Shown: positions 32,601-37,855 of the stretch, piece by piece | Layout: each line of letters starts with the position of its first letter | How positions within the stretch are numbered: position 1 is the first letter of the stretch | Assembly (NCBI GenBank): GCA_029204225.1 | Contig: CM055097.1 | Location: 29,253,192-29,317,191, forward strand | Direction of reading: 5' to 3' | From: Diphasiastrum complanatum | Lineage: Eukaryota > Streptophyta > Lycopodiopsida > Lycopodiales > Lycopodiaceae | DNA length: 64,000 nt | Translations under genes and position numbers: made by a program | The notes under the pieces: model-generated | Told to the model about the DNA's origin: nothing | What the model saw: the letters and a program-made list of their open reading frames with translations, nothing else | The model's database searches: none

Positions 32601-34596
32601 TATGGGTTGTTCAACACTTTGCTGCCCAAAGTGTTCCCAACATGGACCATGTTGTCCAAAATCTTCCGCAGGCTGTTCCTGAAGCATAATGGACTGCTCA
32701 TGATGTAAAATGGGCTGTAAATGACCAAAAGAAGATGACTGAACCTGTTGTCCAACATCTTCCTCATAAAAATTTGGCAAACTATCAAGAGATGCATCAA
32801 CGATGGCGTCATCAAAGCTGTCCCTCGAAGAGGCATGGGATGACATAGAATATTTTTCAAGTAATAAAAAATTCTCTCCAAACAAATGCTCGCTCTTAAC
32901 ACTTTGAACAAAAGTACTAATTGACACATGTTGATTCCCTCCTCGATTAGTACAAAATGGTTCCAAAGAGTGCTCAAATTTTTCAGCCTTTGCTAAAACA
33001 TCAAATTGAAAAGGTTTCGAATGAAACTTTTCGCTAATGCATCCATTATATGCATCAACTTGCGATGACTTGAAACAAAAAAGATTGTTTCAACATTTGC
33101 TCAATGTATCGGTGTTGAGAGATGAAGATTCCAGCCCCATTTGGAAGATCAACAAGAACCCAAGTGTGGCTCTTCATGAGTGAGTTGTACTCCTCTTGCA
33201 TCGCATCCTCCCAACATTTTACTCCTCTGGCCTGCTCATAAAAAACAGGTTCTACTGCACCATCCTCAAAAGAAATAAGAGCAAAATCAAAAAAATCAGC
33301 AAATTCTACCGATTTAGTAGAGGCACGAGTCTTCCCTTCATAGAAATGATCCACTTTGTTGTCCTACAAAGTCTGCAACAACCATTTAGGGACTAGTTTA
33401 GGCTGTCCAACAGCCTTACCTTTGTCAACAATTTGTTGTCCAAAATGTTTCGAACTTGGATCTTGTTGTCCAATGTTTTCCAAACTTGGACCTTGCTGTC
33501 CAATGTCTTCAACAGGCTGCTCTTCACCATAAATAGGTTCTTCTTGATGAACTATGGGCTGCAAAATTGAAGGAGTAGTGGGCTGTCCACTAGAAGTTGA
33601 TGGCAGTCCCTTATCTTCATGATTAGATGGCAAAACCAAATCTGAAAATATTTCAACATATGCATCATGGGGGAAGTCCCCTTTCATGACATGAGTGGGC
33701 GCAACATCATAGGAGATCTTTTCATCAAAATGAACATCACGACTCACTATGATTTTATTAGTATCCATATTAAACAACCTATAGCCCTTGCTTTCGCTAT
33801 TATCAAGCTTGGTTCTTAGCTTATCGAGAATGAAAGCATAAGTCGTGCAACCAAAGATGGTTAAGTGTATAATAATGCATTATGTAATTTGTGAAAACTT
33901 GAATCAAAAATAAGAATTTAGAATGATGAATTTTTGACACAAACTATGGTACGAAATTTTGAACTTTAACTAATCATTGATGCTAAACCTATAACCTAAA
34001 TCCTAAAATTTATGGCTGGATACCAGAAAAACAAAAAAAATTGCAAATTTACCAACTTTAGGTTTGATTCTCCGATTCGGTTCTTAGATTGTTGATTTGA
34101 ATTAAACATGAAACACTAACTCTAATACAGTAATGGATCATAAAACTGGAGATTCAAATGCAGGTTCACAAAATAAAATTACACAAAGTTTTGAAGTGTC
34201 AGTGAAGAGAATGAGTGACTAATCATTGAGCTCTCTTTCAGCTACATATTCCAGCTCCTCACAATCTCCCTCATCACTCGAATATAGCAGTACTCATCAT
34301 AAAACTGGAAAGTTGAAAGACGTAAAACCAGGCAAAGTTTGGGAGAGTTAGTGGCGAGAAAGAGAGTGACCGATCAAATGGCTGTGTCTCAGCTACATTT
34401 TCCAGCTCCTCATACTTGTCAATTACTCAATATTCCAGTCCAGAAAAAAAACTGGAAATTGAAGAGAAAATTCTTGAAACGTAAAACTAACCGCAAACAC
34501 AAGGGGAGCAACATCTGGATCCTCGCGTAGGTGGGGATGGCGGTGGAGCAACCTCTCCAGACCGTCGCGCTGATCGAACGCTGTCGCAGCCTGCAT
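5551..34596 (-). CDS. MDN1: Midasin (MDN1), N-terminal part, 8 exons, continues left of window
   Basis: Midasin is a giant nuclear AAA+ ATPase that strips assembly factors such as Rsa4 and Ytm1 from pre-60S ribosomes. Eight minus-strand exons with GT/AG borders join in phase with no stop: 34596-34492, 19969-19689, 19585-19495, 19372-19089, 18863-18624, 7759-7593, 7438-7326, 5670-5551 (1401 nt, 467 codons). Landmarks match plant midasins in order: a GCFRPL segment, FAPPPFERLL, RASYRFLHLEAKVF, RWEEFSQE..VEKAG, then AAA1 with Walker A GALGAGKS (residues 369-376), NYVCTEVPGKFKWQPG and Walker B WVVFEDID (434-441). The start ATG at 34596 is the first in its frame after an upstream stop near 34690. 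The remaining AAA modules, linker and MIDAS domain should lie left of the window. Introns carry most of the transposons described here. Assignment is from remembered family motifs, not a search. Confidence 0.87.
5671..6415. other. MDN1 intron 7, distal part
   Basis: AT-rich intron sequence with no convincing ORF or repeat apart from a poly-G run near 6306. Confidence 0.5.
6424..7075. mobile_element. hAT-type MITE, 652 bp, in MDN1 intron 7
   Basis: The element is bounded by perfect 8-bp duplications GTTCATAA (6416-6423 and 7076-7083), the length typical of hAT insertions. Its terminal inverted repeats begin CATAGTTGCACTGCG on the left and CATAGTTGCGCAGAA on the right. Subterminal GAAACGCGTTTC palindromes follow on the left, with GAAACGCA variants on the right. 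The centre (about 6755-6835) is very GC-rich with runs of C and G able to pair. There is no transposase ORF, so it is non-autonomous. The autonomous partner is not obviously the hAT at 9095-17452, whose ends differ. Confidence 0.85.
7326..7438 (-). CDS. MDN1: MDN1 exon 7
   Basis: 113 nt. It encodes VIFIHLDDETDIKMLLGNYV, CTEVPGKFKWQPGALTQ, the block between Walker A and Walker B of AAA1. Acceptor CTCTTCAG, donor CAG|GTGGAC, phase 0 end. Confidence 0.9.
7593..7759 (-). CDS. MDN1: MDN1 exon 6, AAA1 Walker A
   Basis: 167 nt from a TTTCAG acceptor. It encodes FLLTPTIKKNLEALVLALSQ then Walker A GALGAGKS. Splices in phase to exon 7 through a split Asp codon. Confidence 0.9.
7760..9094. other. MDN1 intron 5, 3' portion
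   Basis: AT-rich sequence between exon 6 and the probable hAT element. I see no gene, LTR or tandem repeat. Confidence 0.5.
9106..9250. repeat. GGACGCGTCC subterminal cluster, left
   Basis: Three copies of the palindrome GGACGCGTCC and many GGACGC/GCGTCC half-sites in about 145 bp, with runs of A and T between. A matching cluster lies at 17393-17440. Such subterminal repeats are binding sites for transposase in other hAT elements; that role is inferred here. Confidence 0.7.
9595..13073 (-). pseudogene. LINE-A ORF2: APE endonuclease, reverse transcriptase, CCHC-type tail
   Basis: ORF2 continues the ORF1 frame after the UAG with no ATG before the endonuclease. Endonuclease motifs seen: WNCNGF, LLAETHE, LLAGDFNA and SDHSLLHI. 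Reverse transcriptase motifs: FVDFRKAFDSVP, GVKQGCPLSPTL and YADD (10940-10929). The frame is open to about 10375, where a deletion of about 74 bp relative to copy 2 shifts it. The product then ends at 10113. The original frame resumes as 10161-9595 with a zinc-knuckle-like C-X2-C-X7-H-X4-C (ICQLC..FHFIFRC) and a tail carrying two PIP-box-like motifs. The first 900 or so residues are intact; the tail is disconnected. Confidence 0.85.
9614..9795 (-). other. PIP-box motifs in the LINE-A ORF2 tail
   Basis: The ORF2 tail reads QAHITQFF at 9795-9772, a full match to the PCNA-binding consensus Q-x-x-(I/L/M)-x-x-(F/Y)-(F/Y). TTTITHYF at 9637-9614 matches all but the first glutamine. The segment between is rich in Ser, Arg and Thr and looks disordered. 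Confidence 0.6.
13074..13982 (-). CDS. LINE-A ORF1 protein (coiled coil, RNA-binding type)
   Basis: 302 residues starting MAPKKKEGVLTPP. Residues about 65-170 form heptad-rich coiled coil (for example VTERVEQLEQENIYLKQRI and LEKQVEETKT). The C-terminal half carries AFNIRVRGIANGG, DNVLFIKFRS and TFIYMDDDLTNTQWLARKKI, a layout expected of L1-type ORF1 proteins that coat element RNA. It ends LPQ at a UAG (13076-13074). The downstream ORF2 continues in the same frame. The frame is open, so this protein may still be made. Confidence 0.8.
   Translation of the reverse strand: MAPKKKEGVLTPPSLLDTPPSPVVMEEPSSVTETINMAAIDYTPSKPTESLFAYDLSFIRQEILGLKKQLHLFEAENSKLAKDLFGVTERVEQLEQENIYLKQRIAEKSALEETSNKINSLEKQVEETKTWAALFKPDDMGSKLSSLAKQVEETTSILKQGNHSQISSFPKENDLETVLGEQARRAKKAFNIRVRGIANGGKPLEEATDLLISKLSHVADGFDTAWRSKFDDNVLFIKFRSLSQRNAALRLRAKLKGTFIYMDDDLTNTQWLARKKIILEAKEKGQRVVFIDGKPRFFDLPQ
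13990..14485. repeat. Microsatellite block: (AG)n, (GT)n and telomere-like repeats
   Basis: (AG)n at about 14000-14070, GT-rich runs at 14121-14160 and onward to about 14295, then TTTAGGG and TTTGGGG units at 14392-14434, then (AG)n at 14437-14484. The LINE 5' end and the hAT transposase 5' leader meet here. Confidence 0.85.
14550..15605 (+). pseudogene. hAT transposase, N-terminal part (BED finger and DUF659)
   Basis: The ATG at 14550 follows the (AG)n leader; longer reading upstream is only repeat translation. Residues 1-60 form a BED zinc finger: HPIWDEVELMPDKKWRCPFC, then RVRAHLGG and a distal cysteine (GIGVC). A long Ala/Thr/Ser/Pro linker follows (about residues 85-200). Residues 205-335 match the DUF659 start of hAT transposases: FYDLNLPFIMASSRIF, SIMADGWTNGRRCPLINVIV and MFLCSIDASE. 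It then stops at residue 351, where a family member would continue for 300 or more residues including the catalytic core and hATC dimerisation domain. The protein is therefore a DNA-binding fragment without catalytic parts. Confidence 0.75.
15606..16255. other. Convergent 3' region between the two hAT-internal ORFs
   Basis: No ORF. Contains an (AG)n run at 15769-15833 and AT-rich sequence. The missing C-terminal half of the transposase would be expected here but is absent. Confidence 0.5.
16256..16627 (-). CDS. Small basic coiled-coil ORF inside the hAT element, unknown function
   Basis: 123 residues starting MAERIPPKPEGEARRKLEED. Residues 10-50 are highly charged and probably helical (RRHNERHRKFEAEFAEMQRQ), followed by a Pro/Ala linker, then DLDEQIGMNFIRRQLIMVRE and an Arg-rich end. 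It faces the transposase tail to tail. Upstream, on its own strand, are short GTGAGAG-type repeats (16660-16760) and a TTAAATA box near 16770. I do not recognise the family. It could be an accessory transposition gene, a captured host exon or a remnant of another element. Base composition is GC-rich like the transposase. Confidence 0.45.
   Translation of the reverse strand: MAERIPPKPEGEARRKLEEDVRRHNERHRKFEAEFAEMQRQARQRNPEPEPLAPAVAPAPVVELDLDEQIGMNFIRRQLIMVRERAARRRANQEAARAGRQSESDRTMHLTRARSQWRIHRNV
16650..16770. repeat. CTCTCACAGCCTCTCACTGG short tandem repeats
   Basis: Imperfect repeats of CTCTCACA(A/G)CCTCTCACTGG and shorter CTCTCACA units, directly upstream of the minus-strand small ORF. Confidence 0.7.
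17393..17440. repeat. GGACGCGTCC subterminal cluster, right
   Basis: One GGACGCGTCC palindrome plus GGACGC and GCGTCC half-sites next to T/A runs, mirroring the cluster at 9106-9250. Confidence 0.65.
17461..18623. other. MDN1 intron 5, 5' portion
   Basis: AT-rich intron sequence between exon 5 and the probable hAT end. No gene or repeat recognised. Confidence 0.5.
18624..18863 (-). CDS. MDN1: MDN1 exon 5
   Basis: 240 nt from a CGTGCAG acceptor; completes an Arg codon and continues WEEFSQEIAVEKAGMFLDYG, then a charged linker and VEICGIELPARDSFHKK. The donor, AG|GTGGAG, is weaker than the others but is the one that keeps phase with exon 6. The following intron is about 10.9 kb. Confidence 0.8.
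19089..19372 (-). CDS. MDN1: MDN1 exon 4
   Basis: 284 nt from a TTTTTGCAG acceptor to a GTTAGT donor. It encodes RASYRFLHLEAKVF, MWDWSPFLDLL and VRWCALQVLSVVLRISD, all characteristic of the midasin N-terminal region. Phase 0 start, phase 2 end. Confidence 0.88.
19495..19585 (-). CDS. MDN1: MDN1 exon 3
   Basis: 91 nt after a CTAACAG acceptor. It encodes TILRYFKFAPPPFERLLLAN, the conserved APPP(Y/F)ER block of plant midasins. Donor GTGGGT, ends in phase 0. Confidence 0.85.
19689..19969 (-). CDS. MDN1: MDN1 exon 2
   Basis: 281 nt between a TTGTAG acceptor and a GTAAGA donor. It encodes the helical N-terminal domain segment with LLLRPDLTVAVAGCFRPLL and ends in ILELAPYLM. Phase 0 start, phase 2 end. 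Confidence 0.85.
19970..20559. other. MDN1 intron 1, 3' end
   Basis: AT-rich. A short open stretch on the minus strand near 20400-20550 does not resemble midasin and has no supported splice sites. Confidence 0.45.
20645..20815 (+). repeat. GCCCTGCTGGC repeats in LINE-A copy 2 leader
   Basis: About nine imperfect copies of GCCCTGCTGGC in 170 bp just upstream of the ORF1 ATG. Copy 1 has no equivalent and instead runs straight into (AG)n. Confidence 0.75.
20858..21866 (+). pseudogene. LINE-A copy 2 ORF1, frame-broken
   Basis: Begins MAPKKFGGAPTPP like copy 1 but shifts frame near 20930, regains the ORF1 frame with IDYIPSKPIESLYAYDISFI and MEQLEQENVS, has a stop at 21255 and several shifts in the RVRGIANGGKP to DDDLTNTQW region. 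It ends FINGKPRYFDLPQ at UAG. Confidence 0.85.
21973..22420 (-). repeat. Gypsy-1 3' LTR
   Basis: 448 bp, TGTTAC to TAACA on the plus strand, matching the right LTR base for base except about eleven differences. Confidence 0.92.
22421..22433 (-). other. Gypsy-1 polypurine tract
   Basis: AAGGAAGAGGGAA on the minus strand directly abuts the 3' LTR TGTTAGGG end. Confidence 0.8.
22448..25159 (-). pseudogene. Gypsy-1 pol: RT, RNase H, integrase, chromodomain
   Basis: The RT has FTKIDLRSGYHQIR, LPFGLTNAPATFQ and YLDD. A stop precedes RNase H (VLETDASDYAIGAVL, FAVINALKVWRHYL). Integrase shows the HHCC finger (H-x-C at ECHDSPCAGHPG..KCAQCQ), catalytic DFVVGLP, SDRDPKF and the glutamate of DGQTERTNQ. 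A TGA at about 22888 follows YANQK. The same frame then gives the GPFRIVKKLHRNAY barrel and a C-terminal chromodomain. Apart from two stops the frame is continuous over 2.7 kb. Confidence 0.92.
22478..22594 (-). other. Gypsy-1 C-terminal chromodomain
   Basis: IVDVRQRGLRNQQVTEYLVR followed by WKGNSEDDDTWE has the aromatic and acidic pattern of chromodomains that steer chromovirus integrases to marked chromatin. It places the element among plant chromoviruses. Confidence 0.85.
25110..26951 (-). pseudogene. Gypsy-1 gag and protease
   Basis: Gag starts MEPTPTTQPMSP and contains the retrotransposon gag core (AVMYLRGKAFTWWQDIRG). A UAG at 26492-26490 interrupts it, but the frame continues through LDQYLQEFQEVYSRF, a basic linker and a CCHC knuckle (CFNCMEPGHVAKEC). 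The protease region reads VLFDDGSTHNLI, where the family has D-(S/T)-G, so the triad is altered to DDG. The frame ends at 25110 after a shift near 25140, just before the reverse transcriptase. Confidence 0.9.
26952..27811 (-). other. Gypsy-1 5' leader
   Basis: Roughly 860 bp untranslated leader between primer-binding site and gag. No ORF of note; it contains two related TTTCTGATTG and CAGGGAGGGCCCC-like blocks. Confidence 0.55.
27812..27824 (-). other. Gypsy-1 primer-binding site
   Basis: Reads TGTTATCAGAGCC on the minus strand, two bases inside the 5' LTR. It differs by one base from the plant initiator-methionine tRNA complement TGGTATCAGAGC. Confidence 0.75.
27827..28273 (-). repeat. Gypsy-1 5' LTR
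   Basis: 447 bp, TG to CA, about 98% identical to 21973-22420. Borders set by alignment of the two LTRs and by the point where LINE ORF2 resumes. Confidence 0.92.
28274..30157 (+). pseudogene. LINE-A copy 2 ORF2, reverse transcriptase deleted
   Basis: Continues the endonuclease (CDILMLAETYESLYHPLP), has stops near 28555 and 28690, recovers SDHSLLHLSLGH, and then reads KATDYDSLS directly into RMIRAKPSVPQ at 29640/29641. Compared with copy 1 (10479-11600) about 1.1 kb containing the entire polymerase core is missing, and the frame is kept across the junction. It ends about 30157 in TGRYTTLPDCS, before the zinc-knuckle-like motif and PIP motifs. Confidence 0.85.
30158..30430 (+). pseudogene. 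Copia gag fragment
   Basis: Reads RPPSLAPSTPRGSSPS, a Ser-rich stretch, then AQAHSMVALAVKRPILPHIR followed by SCKTSKRAW, the pattern of copia gag proteins (ALA.I..S...I..C.TAKEAW). It abuts the LINE breakpoint and loses frame by about 30417. Confidence 0.6.
30511..30795. repeat. Array of CACGTG G-boxes in a degenerate tandem repeat
   Basis: Nine CACGTG palindromes at 30514, 30533, 30582, 30610, 30634, 30683, 30693, 30757 and 30767, plus GACGTG at 30788. They sit in repeated blocks: CACGTGGCCCAATCAATA at 30533 and 30693, and CACGTGG(C/T)CGAATG at 30634 and 30767. The array lies between two copia fragments. Confidence 0.85.
30796..31010 (+). pseudogene. Copia RNase H fragment
   Basis: WKTLIRVMRYIRATMDQCIC then GYSDASWGGDADNRKSTSGF is the start of the copia RNase H domain with its first catalytic Asp (SDASW). 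It ends abruptly near 31010. Confidence 0.75.
31125..31563 (-). pseudogene. Copia RNase H C-terminal fragment, interrupted by an LTR
   Basis: Minus-strand reading gives SGAISWCSKKHPTIAL, EAEYRATTRSTCEAIWLRRL, LLHCDNQSCIQLARNPS, EVDQHFIREKVHSGEIELIY and DIFTKPL. It has a stop (TAA) and a frame shift. The upstream part is cut at 31563 where an LTR begins. Confidence 0.8.
31564..32065 (-). repeat. Copia-2 3' LTR
   Basis: 502 bp. On the minus strand it starts TGTTGGAATG directly after a purine run (AAGGAGGG, 32066-32073) and ends TTCCTACA. It contains four copies of a 22-bp GGATAGCCAATAGTCAAGTA-type unit (31752-31830) and a TATATATA box near 31735. It interrupts the RNase H relic on its left. 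Confidence 0.75.
32066..33860 (-). pseudogene. Copia-2 pol remnant with duplicated linker
   Basis: Minus-strand reading from 33860: end of integrase (ILDKLRTKLDNSESKGYRLF), a linker with IGQQ/FGQQ repeats, then CWEDAMQEEYNSLMKSHTWV, the start of copia RT, which jumps to GIFISQHRYIEQMLK near its end. From 32966 to about 32280 the linker and RT start appear again in a diverged second copy (VGQQVQSSSF, WEDVMPKEF). The RT core with its YVDD is absent from both. The element cannot be autonomous. Confidence 0.75.
33861..34135. other. No gene seen (MDN1 intron 1, near 5' end)
   Basis: AT-rich sequence at the broken 5' side of Copia-2; nothing recognised. Confidence 0.4.
34136..34491. repeat. Degenerate 150-bp tandem duplication beside MDN1 exon 1
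   Basis: Two units (34136-34292 and 34293-34444) share CATAAAACTGGA, GCTACAT(A/T)TTCCAGCTCCTCA and similar spacing. A third partial unit (AAACTGGAAATTGAAGAG, 34449-34466) runs into the exon 1 splice donor. Confidence 0.55.
34492..34596 (-). CDS. MDN1: MDN1 exon 1 (35 codons)
   Basis: Begins MQAATAFDQRDGLERLL and ends at GCG before a GTTAGT donor, phase 0. It joins exon 2 in phase and, although short, resembles the extreme N-terminus of plant midasins in spacing and hydrophobic pattern. This is the least certain exon because similarity is weak and the next exon is 14.5 kb away. Phase agreement, telo-boxes upstream and the upstream in-frame stop support it. Confidence 0.65.
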
Positions 34597-34678
34597 CTTG
34601 GGTTGCGAGGAGGAATAGGAAGGAATGGCGAATGCAACAGCTCGCAGGAGCGAAGACAAGATCGCACAGAATGGACAT

Positions 34679-34745
34679 AAACCCTAAGCCCTGGGAACTA
34701 AACAAATGGCTATCAACCCTAAACCCTAAAGCTGAAACCACGTGG
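34679..34745 (-). promoter_or_regulatory. MDN1 proximal promoter: telo-boxes and a G-box
   Basis: Telo-box cores AAACCCTAA occur at 34679-34687 and 34721-34729, with an overlapping AACCCTAA at 34715-34722, about 85-135 bp upstream of the MDN1 ATG. A palindromic G-box CCACGTGG lies at 34738-34745. In plants telo-boxes mark promoters of ribosomal protein and ribosome-biogenesis genes, which fits midasin. Motifs are seen directly; function is inferred. Confidence 0.6.
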
Positions 34746-34749
34746 TGTT

Positions 34750-35340
34750 TCTTAGAAAGCCAGCCTTTCTTAGCTAAGGCACATTCAAACACCCTTGGAG
34801 ATTAAAACCCTGCCCCATGTGTTGTTGACATTTTTGAGCCTTGAGTTGCATATCTGTGCGTTTCACGTCTTTCAACCTTGTGCTTTTGTTGGCCATTGTT
34901 ACAATTCTACTCCTCTTTTGCACACCAGATCGTGCAATCATAGCATGATGTCATTATGAAGTTGATGCTATTACTATGTGTTCCTTGGTCTCAAATTTGC
35001 CATGCAATGCTTTTTTTAATCTCCACACTGGAGGTCAAGTATAAAGCCAATGTGTATATTTTAGATTTTGAAGAGTGGATCTCTTGAATGCACTGTATAG
35101 CATTTTAATAATGTGTTCTATTATAAAAATTCTTAAAACTAGTTAGTGTTCACTTGTCAAATCAAAATGAGGCTTTTGACAAAATTTTACCCATTAGTGT
35201 TGCATTTCACAAAATTCATAGGCCATTAAAATACTCGTACAATACTGCAAGTTTTGTCGAAGCTTGGCCCATTAGTATGTATTTAATTATAACATATGGT
35301 AACATCTTGGAGTTTTATTACTTTAGGTGCAATATGTCAA
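34750..35340. other. Upstream of MDN1, no gene seen
   Basis: AT-rich intergenic sequence upstream of the telo-box promoter. No ORF with recognisable similarity. Confidence 0.4.
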
Positions 35341-35445
35341 AAATTCTGCAAATCAAAAATGCCTATGTTTTGAGAGTTGAATCTCTTGAAGATGAACTTG
35401 CCTGTGTAGGTGATGCAATCAAAGAGGGGGTGGTATTTAGTCCTT
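35341..35445 (+). pseudogene. Copia gag relic
   Basis: NAYVLRVESLEDELACVGDA matches the gag segment of the copia copies at 48144 (RVAALSDELACFSES) and 57700 (SVKDLHQELAGIGDA). Only this piece is readable. Confidence 0.5.
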
Positions 35446-35459
35446 CTGTTGTTCTTTTC

Positions 35460-37855
35460 TAGTTCGTATTCCACATGGTAGCAACAAGCCTTCACCTTTT
35501 TTCCTGATAAGCTATTTCTATAATTCCATGCTTTAAATAATCTTTAAAAGTTGCAATGGATTTCACCAAGGAGACATTGATCTCATGTTTTTGAAATTTT
35601 CATCAACTATGGTTTATTACATACTCATGTTTGAGGTTTAATGCATTTAAAACTTGCTCTTGTAATAGTGGTTGCACCTTCATGTAAGCATGTAACAAGA
35701 ATCAAGGCTATAGTGCTTCAAATAACTAGATAGGATGGTTCTGAAAGGTGATAATTCATGTGACATGTTCATGTTTCAAATATACTAACTTATAGAGGAA
35801 TGAGTCATGTAGTGCTCGATTTACGTCCTTTGTTTTCATATATATCCTATTCTTGATGTGCCAGAAAATTGCCTCTTCCAAGGATCCAAGACTAGGCAAT
35901 TGAACAAAGAAAACAAAGGGAATCAAATGGTGGATAAACCAACCAAACCAAACCTAGATCGATCAAATCTAGCCCCCAAGCTATGGACCTTACAAGCTCA
36001 ATAGGAGAGAGATACCACACCAGCAGCATATAGCTACAATCACCAAAATCAAGCATGCATTAGTAGACCCCTATGGGAATATGTATACCCTACCACTAGT
36101 AGTGAACTGTGATACCTCACTTGACACATCAGCAACCTTTGGAAAATAAGCTATGCAGTAGTCGAATAACTATTCAACAGTGAATTGTCAACTGAATAGT
36201 CGATATTAGTAGCGATAGTTAATGTGATAACAAAACCGATTCACTACTATCACAAGTACAGCTATCTTATCATTCACAAGTGCAAAACATAAATGATGAT
36301 TGGAGACTGTGTACTCAGGGTCTGTTATAACAGGAGCAACCACTAGATTCGGGAGTGCTTGTAACCAGAGGGTTTCTTCAAACCTCGGCCTCTATTTCTT
36401 AACTTGTCGGAACACATGGAGATTGGACAGATGGGATTACATCGTTATGCTACTATTTAAATCAAAAACTTAGATCATAATAAGCGGGATAACACAGTAG
36501 AACAAGATATAAGTAGCGAAAGTAGTCTATATTGAAGATGATGAATTACATCTACTTGATGAATTACAACTTGATGCTTCTGCTATCTAGTCTGATTGCA
36601 CTATAATAATAGTGCAGCTTATTCTGTCAGAAATTTCGCTCTTACACATAATGTAATAGCGACAGCTTATTGCTAATCAGTGTATTGCTTATACCTTCAA
36701 CTTTGAAATTTGAAGTGTTGGATTTATTCAAACAATCGATGGCTAGTTATCCGAATAATCGATATTTGATTTACGTCCATTCATCTATCAAATTATACAG
36801 TTTTTACTCATGTTTTTACACAGTCCGCAAAAATATACGGGAACAGCTAACAGTCGGGTTTGACAAATCGAATGGTGTTCAAACAATCTAATTATAACAT
36901 AACTTGTTTCCATTCATTTTTAAGGTAACGACTTGTCCTAGCGATTTTTGCAAGTAGTTTCTGGGAAGCCCTACTGGATATGTGATACCACATTGTGGCT
37001 AAGTGACAATTATGATCTACGATCAAAACAATTGTCCTCAACTATCATTAGGACAATCCTAAACGGAATTCATAAACTAGTATGAATAGTTGATCACTTT
37101 CTAGGTTAACTCTCTAATGAGATCTTCAGCTCTTTTGCATTTTGATCTTGGAGATTAATATAGTGCATCGCTAGAAATGCTTATTGCTTATTAGTAGAAG
37201 TGTCAGACATAGTTAATCAGGTACTCAAAGATAGGTGGGAATACGCGGTTGCATCAGTTAAAATTCGCTTAAAACGGGATTGTAGATCATGAAACATAGT
37301 AACACCCTCACAGAAAGCACTCTCTTACACCAAGCTCACATAGCAACTATTTTTCTGAAAACCAAAATATATTATATATATAGCTTTCTTTTTGGCAACT
37401 CATGCATGGCCCAGGTTGTCTTTGACGGGACGCGTGTCCTGATGACTTGCCTCGTGGCGAAGCCAACTAGTCCTAATCCATTAATCGAACCCACAATACA
37501 GTAACACAGAAGTTCTACTTTTATTCTAACTCTCTCCCTAAAAGTATAATCTACTCTTCATACACTCACGTATATAGCCATCTCCATCTTGCCATAATAT
37601 ATCCTCAAAACTTGAGAACTTATGCATGAATGAGTGACATAATGAGCCTCCCTTAGCTTCATTTCCATCAGCAAAACCAACCAAGAACACTAGCCCATCC
37701 TCAAAACCAAAATACTGAAAAACAATATGATTAGTTTCATCATATTCACGTGAAATTGCTCAAAAATGATATAGAATGAGTAAATTATGTTCGAAAAAAA
37801 CTTCCTTGATGCTTCTTTGACCTTACTTGAGACTTCAATAACCTAAAACAATAGA
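35460..37855. other. No gene seen; possible LTR-type sequence near 37530
   Basis: AT-rich with only short random ORFs. A pyrimidine run at about 37531-37545 (ACTCTCTCCCTAAAA) resembles the inverted polypurine tract of the LTR elements at 43475 and 61306, so an old minus-strand LTR may end here. No second LTR was found. A GC-richer patch lies at 37400-37470. Confidence 0.4.
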
